Origin: JBEKTY01 sp049515555
Lineage (GTDB): Bacteria; Planctomycetota; Planctomycetia; Pirellulales; Thermoguttaceae
Direction: 5' to 3'
NCBI GenBank assembly: GCA_049515555.1
Contig: JBEKTY010000211.1
Span: 1 to 11,514, forward strand
Length of the DNA stretch: 11,514 bases
Part shown: in pieces, positions 5,362 to 11,513 of the stretch
Layout: every line of letters starts with the position of its first letter
Numbering within the stretch: position 1 is the stretch's first letter
Notes under the pieces: model-generated
Databases searched by the model: none
What the model saw: the letters and a program-made list of their open reading frames with translations, nothing else
What the model was told of the DNA's origin: nothing
Translations under genes and position numbers: made by a program

Positions 5362-7344
5362 TCACGCCGCTTTGGCAGCCGGCGGCTCGACCGGGCTATA
5401 GCGTGCCAGGTATTCGGCAATACTCAGGTCGGCAACGATCCGTCCCCGATCCATTATGAGGACCCGCTGCGCCAAGCGGATGGTCGAGGGGCGATGGGTA
5501 ACGAGAATCGTAGTCCGTCCGGCGAGAAACTCTTTCAGCGAATCCTGGACCAGCTCCTCGCTGTGCTGGTCGATCTGGCTGGTGGCCTCGTCGAGGACCA
5601 GGATGCGGGGGTCGGCGAGGATCGCCCGGGCCAGGGCCACTCGCTGCCGCTGGCCGCCGGACAGGGCGGTGCCCCGGTCGCCGACCTGCGTTTGGTACCC
5701 CTCGGCCAGGACGGAAATGTAGTCGTCGACGCGGGCCAGTTTGGCGGCGTGGAGGACCTCGGCCGCGGCGGCACGCGGCGCGGCGTAGGCGATGTTCTCC
5801 CACACCGTGCCGCGGAACAGCAAGGGGTCCTGCGTGACCATGGCCATCTGCCGGCGGAGCTTCTTGGGGTTCAGCTCGCGGAGCGACACGCCGTCCAGCA
5901 GGACCGCCCCCTGTTGCGGGTCGTAGAAGCGGGCCAGCAGGTTCAGGGCCGTGGTCTTTCCGCAGCCGTTCTCGCCGACCAGGGCCACCGTCTGCCCGAA
6001 AGGAATCTCGAGGCTCACGCCGTCGAGCACCCACCGATCGCCGCCGTAGGCGAAGCGGACGTTGTCGAAGCGAATGCTGCGGCAATGCCGGGGGACGGGC
6101 TGCGGGTGGGGCGGGGCCATGATCTCCGGCCGGGTCTCGAACAGGGCGAACAGCCCCTTGCAGGCCGCGGCGGCCCGCACCAAAACGGTATAAATGTCGC
6201 CCATCTTCCGTGCCGGGTCCGCCACCCCCGCCAGCATCGCGTAAAACATGAACAGGGCGCCGGCCGACAGCGGCCGGGAGCAGAAGCGGATGCCCCACAG
6301 GTGCGTCTGCTGGTTCAGTACCAGATGCGCACCCACGACGATCGCCAGCACGATGGTGACGATGCCGGTCAGCTCAGTGACGGGCTTGATCACGGCGTCG
6401 TAGAAGCTGATGCGCATGCCCATGACGTACAGGGCGCGGGCATCCTTCTTGAAGCGCTGGCGCTCGGTCCGCTCGCGGTTGTAGATCCGCACGGTCTTGA
6501 TGCCGTTGAGCGTTTCCAGGATGGTCTCCAGCAGCGTGCCGATTCCGCGACATTCGCCCAGCGCTGCGCGCTTGGTGCAGCCGGCCAGGTAATGCACCAG
6601 CAGCCCGCCCAGGGGGGCAACGATCAGCGACAGCAGGAGGAGCTGCCAGGAGATGGCGGCCGCGGCCACCAGGCAGGCCAGCATCTTCAGCGGCTCGCGG
6701 ACGCTCGTGCCGTACAGGGTTTGCAGACCGTCGCCCACCAGGCTCGTATTGTGGATGATCTGTGCGATCAGCGACGAGGTGCCGTGCGCATCGAGCGTCT
6801 TCTGGTCCATTTCCAGCGCCGAGTGATAGAACTCCCGCCGCAGGTCCATGATCGTGCGGTCCGCCACGCGGCACACCAGCACCGCGTTGGCCACCAGACA
6901 GAGCCCTTTCAGGATGGTGGCCACGATCAACAGCAGCATGACCACCAGCAGGGCGCCGAAGGGGGTGGCGGGCATGTGCCCGCAGAGCCGGGGCTCCGCC
7001 CACTGATAGAGGGCCAGTGTTTTTTCTTCGTCTTTCTGGCGCGAGCGGAGGGTCTGGAGTTGCGTTTGCAGGGCCGGCGTTTGGGCCTCGGCGGCGTGGG
7101 CCGCCTGCTGCTCCGCCTGCTGAATCTCCCGCCGCACTTGCTCCATCGCCGCCTGGTTCTGCTTGATCTGATCGGCGAACCAGGACTGGATGGTGTGGCC
7201 CTGCAAGACGACTTCCACGAACGGATAGACGGCGGTGATGCTGGCCCCCCACAGCACGCCGATCAGCAGGGCGTTGAGCACCGAGGCCAGCAGGCTCCAC
7301 TTGTAACGAAGGGATTTCTTGATCGCGCGCCAGAAGTCGGCCAT
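5362..7344 (-). CDS. ABC exporter, fused permease and ATPase (MsbA-like)
   Basis: Homodimer-forming exporter half (660 aa) with an N-terminal membrane domain and a C-terminal ATPase. Membrane segments lie at about 16-46, 128-158, 218-256 and 325-380. Motifs are complete: Walker A GENGCGKT (457-464), Q-loop Gln505, LSGGQ (561-565), Walker B ILVLDE (581-586) and His617. A charged helical stretch at about 57-118 (Gln/Glu/Arg-rich, coiled-coil-like) is inserted between the first two membrane helices, where typical MsbA-type exporters have a short loop. I chose the ATG at 7344 because GGGAG lies 6 nt upstream; the in-frame ATG at 7377 has no Shine-Dalgarno. The gene follows a glycosyltransferase by 88 bp on the same strand, so export of a lipid-linked sugar or glycan is plausible. 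Drug or peptide export cannot be excluded. Confidence 0.9.
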   Translation of the reverse strand: MADFWRAIKKSLRYKWSLLASVLNALLIGVLWGASITAVYPFVEVVLQGHTIQSWFADQIKQNQAAMEQVRREIQQAEQQAAHAAEAQTPALQTQLQTLRSRQKDEEKTLALYQWAEPRLCGHMPATPFGALLVVMLLLIVATILKGLCLVANAVLVCRVADRTIMDLRREFYHSALEMDQKTLDAHGTSSLIAQIIHNTSLVGDGLQTLYGTSVREPLKMLACLVAAAAISWQLLLLSLIVAPLGGLLVHYLAGCTKRAALGECRGIGTLLETILETLNGIKTVRIYNRERTERQRFKKDARALYVMGMRISFYDAVIKPVTELTGIVTIVLAIVVGAHLVLNQQTHLWGIRFCSRPLSAGALFMFYAMLAGVADPARKMGDIYTVLVRAAAACKGLFALFETRPEIMAPPHPQPVPRHCRSIRFDNVRFAYGGDRWVLDGVSLEIPFGQTVALVGENGCGKTTALNLLARFYDPQQGAVLLDGVSLRELNPKKLRRQMAMVTQDPLLFRGTVWENIAYAAPRAAAAEVLHAAKLARVDDYISVLAEGYQTQVGDRGTALSGGQRQRVALARAILADPRILVLDEATSQIDQHSEELVQDSLKEFLAGRTTILVTHRPSTIRLAQRVLIMDRGRIVADLSIAEYLARYSPVEPPAAKAA

Positions 7345-7432
7345 CCTTGGCTCCCGTTGCTGGTCTTGATGGTTCAACCGGCGTCGAAGGTTGGTTTCCG
7401 TGCCCGGGTCTGCCGCCTGCGGGCAGAGACGT

Positions 7433-8584
7433 TCAAGCCACCGCCCGCCGGTAGCGGCCTTGCGTACCCTCCAAGATCTCGTCGTACTGGACCAGGTACT
7501 CGGCGGCAGCCTTGTCCCAGGAGAAGTGCCTGGCGCGGGCGATCAAGCGCGCGGGGTAATTCGCCGCGGCCGCGTAGGCGGCCATGCCCTCGCAAAACAC
7601 CCGCACCATGGGCTCCGGCTCGAACGAGCGGAAGTAGAAAGCCATCGGACCGGCGACTTCCGGCAGGCTGGTGGCCGCGGATAGAAACACCGGTTTGCCG
7701 AACTGCATGGCCTCGATCACCGGAAGGCCAAAACCTTCGGTCAGCGAGGGGAACAGAAAGGCCGTGCAGTTCTTGTACAGCCAGTATCGCGTGGCGTCGT
7801 TGACCACTCCCGGCAGGACCACCCGGCCGGCAACCCCCGCCTCGGCCGCATATCTTCGGATCTGGGCGGCGTAAGGCGTGCGGTCGTTCCCCGCAATGAT
7901 CAATCGATACTGCTGCAAGGGCCCCAGCAGATGGATCAACACGTGGAAGTTCTTCTTGGGACTGATGTCGCCGATGGCGAACAGGAATGGCCCGCCGTCT
8001 ACGAAGGGGGGCCGCTTGGCATCGGGATAATCTTCCGCGATCAGGCCGTTGTAGATCACGCGCAAGGGCTTGCCGCGCAGGTCGAGGTAGTTGCGGATCT
8101 CCTTGGCCACGAAATTCGAGATCGTGGTGACCGCCTGCGCGCGGTCGATCACGTTCTGCACCCGCCGCAGGTTTCGTTCCCAGGCCGAGGGCGGCTTCTC
8201 CCGCAGGAAGTTAAGGTCGTGGATCGTCAGCAGCAACGGCACCCGCTCGTCCAGCGGAAGAAAGCGGGTGTACTGCGTCGTGGCATGCCACAACGCGTAG
8301 CGCGGCACGGGGGGCAGCAGGCCCCGGATCCAGGGACGATAGCTCTGCTGATAGCGCTCCTTCATCCAGGGATAGGCGCCCATGCCGGGAAGGCCCAGTT
8401 TCGCCAGCAGCCGGCGGTTTCGAAAGGGGAGCAGGAACTCGGGCGAGATTGCCGACTTCGGTGCGCGGGCCAAGGCGCGTCCCAGGTGCAGCGAGAATTG
8501 GCCCAGCCCGCAGTGCAGGCATCTCAGTCGCGTCATATCGATCATGACTCGCTGAACGTGGCCGTTGCGACTCTCGATCGGCAT
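7433..8584 (-). CDS. Glycosyltransferase family 4 (GT-B fold)
   Basis: Retaining glycosyltransferase of 383 aa, expected in the cytoplasm or at the inner membrane face, transferring a sugar from an activated donor. The N-terminal Rossmann domain has the glycine-rich GLGQFSLHLGRAL (26-38) and LLTIHDLNF (118-126). The donor-binding domain starts near 198 (FLFAIGDISPKKN, with the conserved Lys-Asn) and has the family EX7E motif, Glu283 and Glu291 in TEGFGLPVIEAM. Length and motifs fit GT4; donor and acceptor cannot be read. No signal peptide or membrane helix is seen. The ATG at 8584 has AGGA 7 nt upstream; an in-frame GTG at 8599 would add five residues. It lies upstream of the ABC exporter on the same strand, probably in one operon, suggesting that its product is the exported substrate. 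Confidence 0.88.
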   Translation of the reverse strand: MPIESRNGHVQRVMIDMTRLRCLHCGLGQFSLHLGRALARAPKSAISPEFLLPFRNRRLLAKLGLPGMGAYPWMKERYQQSYRPWIRGLLPPVPRYALWHATTQYTRFLPLDERVPLLLTIHDLNFLREKPPSAWERNLRRVQNVIDRAQAVTTISNFVAKEIRNYLDLRGKPLRVIYNGLIAEDYPDAKRPPFVDGGPFLFAIGDISPKKNFHVLIHLLGPLQQYRLIIAGNDRTPYAAQIRRYAAEAGVAGRVVLPGVVNDATRYWLYKNCTAFLFPSLTEGFGLPVIEAMQFGKPVFLSAATSLPEVAGPMAFYFRSFEPEPMVRVFCEGMAAYAAAANYPARLIARARHFSWDKAAAEYLVQYDEILEGTQGRYRRAVA

Positions 8585-8680
8585 TATTGAGTCCTGCACT
8601 GATTACCGAACGGATATCCACCGGCACAAAAAACGTCGCCTTCCGCGGCGTGCGGGCTACCCTTGTCGAGCCGGTATGTT

Positions 8681-8731
8681 GTGCCGCTTCCGCGTGTGTG
8701 CCACTTCCAGGTGTGTGCCGTTTCCGGGTGC
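8681..8731. repeat. Three tandem 17-bp repeats
   Basis: Three consecutive 17-bp units (8681-8697, 8698-8714, 8715-8731) fit GTGCC(G/A)(C/T)TTCC(G/A)(C/G)GTG(T/C). They differ from each other at only a few positions. The 17-bp period is not a multiple of three and the block is intergenic, so it is not coding. It could be a set of protein-binding sites or a simple tandem duplication. Confidence 0.75.
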
Positions 8732-8917
8732 GCGGTGCGGAGTTTAACGAATCACCCTTTTCCCGCAAATAGCAAATATTGGACCTGAGACGGCGTGTGC
8801 GGTGGGCGACACCCACTTTGCGGGTAGTTGGCTCCAGACATCCGATTCTATCCAATTTCCGCCGTCTGCAACCGAGTTTACCCATCCTCAGCCGCCAGCG
8901 GTTCAGCGATAGCCTGC

Positions 8918-8946
8918 TTGCTCGCCCGCCCAGATCGGGTTATACT
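8918..8946 (+). promoter_or_regulatory. Promoter for the CAP-domain gene
   Basis: TTGCTC (8918-8923) and TATACT (8941-8946) are separated by exactly 17 bp. The -10 matches the sigma-70 consensus at 5 of 6 positions; the -35 only at TTG. Transcription would start near 8953, leaving an 88-nt leader before the ATG at 9041. Confidence 0.5.
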
Positions 8947-9040
8947 GCCCACGTCCCGGACCGATACCAGGTGCGAAACGCGAACGATTGTCGTAAGTCG
9001 TTTACCCGCTTACACTTGGGAATAGTGTGGAGCGTGCCCG

Positions 9041-10144
9041 ATGAACCGATCGAGATGCTGTTTGTCGATGGCGATCGTGGCACTTGCCGGTCTGGGGATT
9101 TTCGCCACCCGGGTCTGCCCGGCCGTGGCCGCCAAGCCGATGGCCGGCCCCAGGCTGGCCCCCGATCAATTGCGAGCGGTGAATAAGCTGCTCAGCGAGT
9201 ACCGTGCGGCGAGCAGCGATCTGGATCGCCGCGAGGCGATTTGCAAGGAGGTGCTCGAGCTGGGACCGGCGGCGGTTCCCCTCATGTTGGCGACCATCGA
9301 GAAGGACCTGCGCCCCCGGTTGCGGCGCTACAGCGGCAGGTTCCAGCAGCAGGCGGCGCTGGCCGCCAAGAAGAAGGTGCGGAATATCGATCCTGCGGAG
9401 GTCGTGCGTCTGCGGGGGCAAGTGCTGGAGATCCAGCGGCGGGGCGAGGGCTTCACCAAGGAAGCCATCGTCCGCGACGGCGACCCAGCCATGGCGCGAC
9501 TGGAAGCGATGTTCGTCAACGATCGAGGAGAGATCCTGGCCCAGTCGGCCGACCTGCAGGCCGAGCGTAAGAAGCTGGCACGATTGGGAAAGCTTTGGGA
9601 GCAATGCCAAGCGCGGTTGCCCCCGCCGCCGGTGGCCGAAGGCGAGGAGCCGCCGAAGCCGCCCGATTTCGAGGAGTATCTCGAGGGCGAAGAGCGGCTC
9701 GCCGCCGCGCTGGCCATGCCCATGGATCCCCGGCTGCGTGCCGTCCTGGCCGTGAATGCCCGACTGGCCGAGAAGATCGACCCCGAGGAAGCCCGAGCCA
9801 TCCTCGCCTGCAACCTGATGCGGAACCTGCTGGGCCTGTCGGCGCTGCTGGTGGACCTGAAACTGTGCGACGCCGCCCGCGATCACTCGCAGGACATGGA
9901 GCGCTTGAACTTCTTCGCCCATGATTCGCCGGTGGCAGGCAAGAAGACGCCCTGGGAGCGTGCCAAGCGGTTCGGCACGACCGCCAGCGCCGAGAACATC
10001 GCCAAGGGCTACCGCGACGGCAAGGCGGCCAACGACGGCTGGTTCCACAGTCCCGGCCATCACAAGAACATGCTGGCGCCGGACCACACCCGCATCGGCA
10101 TCGGCCGCAGCGGGGCCTACTACACGGAAGAGTTCGGCCGCTGA
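9041..10144 (+). CDS. Secreted CAP/SCP-domain protein
   Basis: Exported protein of 367 aa. A signal peptide (hydrophobic core about 8-20, likely cut after AVA at 28-30) is followed by a long, charged, mostly helical region (about 40-225) that includes a proline-rich stretch, PPPPVAEGEEPPKPP (194-208). The CAP domain fills about 252-366. It shows His282 in ARDHSQDM, His294 in NFFAHDSP, Glu318 in AENIA and WFHSPGHHKNML (334-345), ending GIG...YYTEEFG. These are the usual conserved positions of bacterial CAP/SCP (PR-1-like) proteins, whose role is generally unknown; lipid binding and peptidase-like activity have been proposed in the family. GGAG lies 8 nt upstream of the ATG. The gene appears monocistronic, with its own promoter. 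The N-terminal helical region has no family that I recognise. Confidence 0.88.
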   Translation: MNRSRCCLSMAIVALAGLGIFATRVCPAVAAKPMAGPRLAPDQLRAVNKLLSEYRAASSDLDRREAICKEVLELGPAAVPLMLATIEKDLRPRLRRYSGRFQQQAALAAKKKVRNIDPAEVVRLRGQVLEIQRRGEGFTKEAIVRDGDPAMARLEAMFVNDRGEILAQSADLQAERKKLARLGKLWEQCQARLPPPPVAEGEEPPKPPDFEEYLEGEERLAAALAMPMDPRLRAVLAVNARLAEKIDPEEARAILACNLMRNLLGLSALLVDLKLCDAARDHSQDMERLNFFAHDSPVAGKKTPWERAKRFGTTASAENIAKGYRDGKAANDGWFHSPGHHKNMLAPDHTRIGIGRSGAYYTEEFGR

Positions 10145-10154
10145 GAAATAAAAG

Positions 10155-10232
10155 GTGTCAGGAACCGTTATTGAGAGGTGGAGGGACATTCTGTAGAATC
10201 GCGGCCTGGGGCGAAACAATGGTTCCTGACAC
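10155..10232. repeat. Inverted repeat GTGTCAGGAACC / GGTTCCTGACAC
   Basis: A perfect 12-bp inverted repeat (10155-10166 and 10221-10232) encloses 54 bp. It lies 10 bp past the CAP gene stop codon and could fold as a large hairpin at the transcript's 3' end. The pattern resembles dispersed REP-like elements; no REP-associated transposase is in the window. Confidence 0.75.
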
Positions 10233-10288
10233 GTCTTCCACCACGTTTTCCACACTGCAGCGTAAATGCGAATGAAATGTCAGCGGGA

Positions 10289-10371
10289 GCCGGAGTGGCG
10301 GAATGGCAGACGCGCTGGACTCAAAATCCAGTGATCTTCGGATCATGAGGGTTCAAGTCCCTCCTCCGGTA
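10289..10371 (+). tRNA. tRNA-Leu (anticodon CAA)
   Basis: The cloverleaf is complete. The acceptor stem pairs GCCGGAG (10289-10295) with CTCCGGT (10364-10370), leaving a G-U pair at the end. The anticodon stem is CTGGA/TCCAG with loop CTCAAAA, anticodon CAA at 10322-10324. The long class II variable arm is TGATC-TTCG-GATCA, and the T arm is GAGGG-TTCAAGT-CCCTC. The discriminator is A and CCA is not encoded. It reads UUG leucine codons. Its 3' end faces the recombinase remnant, as at a tRNA used as an integration site. Confidence 0.95.
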
Positions 10372-10383
10372 CTTCAAGTGGGA

Positions 10384-10417
10384 AAAGGACTTGCGGTTAT
10401 TTCCGTAGGTCCTTTTT
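10384..10417. terminator. Intrinsic terminator after tRNA-Leu
   Basis: AAAGGACTTGCGG and CCGTAGGTCCTTT form a 13-bp stem (with two G-T pairs) around the loop TTATTT, followed by TTTTT on the plus strand and preceded by AAAA. It should end tRNA-Leu transcription, and because it is A/T-flanked on both sides it may also work for transcripts arriving from the right. Confidence 0.8.
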
Positions 10418-10434
10418 CGTTCCCAAAAACCGAA

Positions 10435-10455
10435 AGTGCTACAACGAGTGCTACA
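10435..10455. repeat. Paired 9-bp direct repeats beside the recombinase tail
   Basis: AGTGCTACA occurs at 10435-10443 and again at 10447-10455, separated by ACG, giving a 12-bp period. The pair lies between tRNA-Leu and the recombinase stop codon. Short direct repeats at this place are typical of arm-type binding sites of tyrosine integrases; that role here is inferred. Confidence 0.55.
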
Positions 10456-10459
10456 TTCT

Positions 10460-10639
10460 TCATTCCGGGGCCTCCGGCTTTTGCTCGTCGTTCTTCCCCT
10501 CGTCACCTTCCAGCCGAACCTTACGGGCATTGGCCGCCGCCCGTAGAGCCGGCTTGGTGTTGATGTAGTTCTCGGTGGTGGCCACCGTGGCGTGTCCCAG
10601 GAAGTCCTTCACCACCACCGTGAGAACCCCGGGCGATGG
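10460..10639 (-). pseudogene. Tyrosine recombinase (phage-type integrase), C-terminal fragment
   Basis: An open minus-strand stretch of 59 codons ends in TGA at 10460. It contains VVVKDFLGHATVATTENYIN, the C-terminal part of a tyrosine recombinase with the LGH motif and the catalytic tyrosine (codon 10567-10565) in TENYIN. The upstream catalytic residues (Arg, Lys, HxxR) and the DNA-binding domains are missing. The frame is closed by TGA immediately upstream at 10642-10640, so the fragment cannot encode an active enzyme. Its end faces the 3' end of tRNA-Leu, as in integrative elements inserted in tRNA genes. The rest has been replaced by unrelated beta-helix sequence. Confidence 0.8.
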
Positions 10640-11282
10640 TCAGTTGCCGGCAGGAAGTGTCGTGGACGCTATCCATGTGCAAGGGAACCTCCGGATCACC
10701 GGCGGCGACCGCGCCCTGTTCTTGTTCCGCACGTCCTACGAAGGCACGGTCACGATCCGTGGCCCGGCCGCCTCACGGGAAGGTATCGTCGGTTTCCTCA
10801 CACGGCTGGCGACCCAATCGAAGCCGACCTTGCGGGTCCGCGATAATCGCTCCGTGGTGATGAGCGACTTCTACAACGAGCAGAGCGACCAGCACATGGT
10901 CTTCGAGGGCGTCCCAGGTCAGCCCGAGAGAAGCGTGACGATCCAAGGCCCCAAGATGCACATGTTCACCCAGGAGCCGGTGATCGACATCCATGACTAT
11001 GCGGGGCGGATCTACTACGGACATCTATGCCCTGGGGAACCCGACACGGCGGGCGGCCGTTTTCTGCGAACAAGCGTATTTGATCGCATCGAAAGTCTCC
11101 TGGGGCAGCACGGTTTAGCCTTCCAGGTGCTGCGGCACGAGCCGGTCTACAGCAGCGCGGAGCCCGGCCGTGTTCGCTTGGCCGCCGAGAGGGTAGAATG
11201 GGCCGCATTCTCGATCCCCGAAAAGGACTCGGAGCATGGCTTAGGGGGTCAGGTTCATCGTCTAGTTCGTTTCGCACCTTGA
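10575..11282 (+). CDS. Chimeric open reading frame made of gene fragments
   Basis: A 235-codon plus-strand frame begins at an ATG inside the antisense of the recombinase fragment. It runs through a beta-helix-like segment (about residues 21-150), then a YbaK N-terminal segment (about 167-201), then unrecognised sequence. Residues 1-20 are simply antisense of the recombinase. No convincing Shine-Dalgarno precedes the ATG and no signal peptide is present, although the beta-helix part would normally be secreted. Automatic annotation would probably call it hypothetical. I think it is accidental, produced by joined fragments, and probably not a functional protein. Confidence 0.4.
   Translation: MVATVACPRKSFTTTVRTPGDGQLPAGSVVDAIHVQGNLRITGGDRALFLFRTSYEGTVTIRGPAASREGIVGFLTRLATQSKPTLRVRDNRSVVMSDFYNEQSDQHMVFEGVPGQPERSVTIQGPKMHMFTQEPVIDIHDYAGRIYYGHLCPGEPDTAGGRFLRTSVFDRIESLLGQHGLAFQVLRHEPVYSSAEPGRVRLAAERVEWAAFSIPEKDSEHGLGGQVHRLVRFAP
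10635..11024 (+). pseudogene. Right-handed beta-helix protein fragment
   Basis: This part of the chimeric frame shows repeated short beta-strand patterns typical of secreted parallel beta-helix proteins: IHVQGNLRITGG, GTVTIRG, TLRVRDNRSVVMSDFY, RSVTIQGPKMHMF and PVIDIHDYAGRIYYG. It starts abruptly at the junction with the recombinase remnant and lacks any signal peptide, so the 5' part of the original gene is gone. The exact parent family is not resolved; polysaccharide-related or surface proteins are common for this fold. Confidence 0.5.
11070..11177 (+). pseudogene. YbaK/EbsC-type deacylase, N-terminal fragment
   Basis: Residues 166-201 of the chimeric frame, including VFDRIESLLGQHGLAFQVLR and HEPVYSSAEPGRVR, match the start of YbaK/EbsC aminoacyl-tRNA editing-domain proteins as I know them: a VxxRIxxLLxxxGxxFxxxxHEPVxTSEEAARVRG-like pattern. 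The following GTPL...GAKAL region with the catalytic lysine is absent and the sequence changes abruptly. No start codon stands at the expected place. It is therefore a short remnant with no expected activity. Confidence 0.55.
11244..11257. repeat. GGGGGTCAGGTTCA repeat-like motif
   Basis: This motif marks the junction between the chimeric plus-strand frame and the DUF4411 fragment. It resembles half of a REP-like palindrome related in style to the GTGTCAGGAACC element at 10155, but only one arm is seen here. It could mark a recombination endpoint. Confidence 0.3.
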
Positions 11283-11388
11283 CCAGCTCGTCGCGTATCT
11301 TGTCGATGCTGAAGACACGGCCGTTCTCGTGCTACACAATCAGGGCTTTCCAGTAACCCGGACACAGGTTGAAGCCGTAGTATCTGTT
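11257..11388 (-). pseudogene. DUF4411 PIN-domain toxin, interrupted fragment
   Basis: The minus strand encodes NRYYGFNLCPGYWKALIV, then TAG at 11334-11332, then HENGRVFSIDKIRDELVKVR in the same frame. This matches the N-terminal third of DUF4411 proteins as I know them (NRYYGFDxCPxFW...SIDKVxDEL), PIN-like putative ribonuclease toxins of type II toxin-antitoxin systems. The usual first residues with the catalytic Asp (LLDANVF-like) are missing upstream, the in-frame TAG breaks the protein, and homology stops near 11257. It cannot make a working toxin. No intact antitoxin gene is seen within the window. Confidence 0.65.
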
Positions 11389-11408
11389 ATTGCTGGACTT
11401 TTGCAAAC

Positions 11409-11513
11409 TTAGGCTAGTCGTATCTTAGCGAACACATGGTCAAGGTCCGTTCCGTGCTCTTGGACTTGTTGGACAACCCAGGTAAGGGTGGCGCGGAGCG
11501 TCTCGTTCAGCAT
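11409..11513 (-). CDS. Unrecognised short frame at the window edge, possibly partial
   Basis: A 34-codon frame (MLNETLRATLTWVVQQVQEH and 14 more residues, ending IRLA) runs from an ATG at 11513 to TAA at 11409. It is amphipathic and helix-like and may be the C terminus of a longer gene that enters from outside the window. It lies 20 bp from, and in a different frame to, the DUF4411 remnant, so it could be the tail of a former upstream partner. I do not recognise its family. Confidence 0.25.
   Translation of the reverse strand: MLNETLRATLTWVVQQVQEHGTDLDHVFAKIRLA

Larger units (their letters stand above)
8600..9040. other. Divergent intergenic region
   Basis: About 440 bp separate the leftward glycosyltransferase gene from the rightward CAP-domain gene. 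The left part has the 17-bp tandem repeats (8681-8731). Upstream of these on the minus strand, TTGCGG (8768-8763) and TAAACT (8746-8741), 16 bp apart, could be a weak promoter for the glycosyltransferase operon; the tandem repeats would then lie in its 5' leader. A short hairpin GTGGG-CGACA-CCCAC lies at 8802-8816. The right part holds the CAP gene promoter. I see no convincing small gene. Confidence 0.5.

Noticed and set aside
5494..7803. 769-codon plus-strand open frame opposite the ABC exporter and glycosyltransferase
   Set aside because: The minus strand has every ABC and GT4 motif. The antisense product is Gln/Gly/His-rich with no domain that I recognise, and it spans two real genes.
8681..8731. 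Tandem repeats as a CRISPR array
   Set aside because: The units are directly adjacent with no spacers and are only 17 bp long; no cas genes are present.
9002..10255. 417-codon minus-strand open frame opposite the CAP-domain gene
   Set aside because: The plus strand has a promoter, Shine-Dalgarno, signal peptide and CAP motifs. The antisense frame has none of these.
10303..10563. 86-codon plus-strand frame starting MADALDSKSSDLRIMR
   Set aside because: It is a reading of the tRNA-Leu gene and its terminator, a common false gene call.
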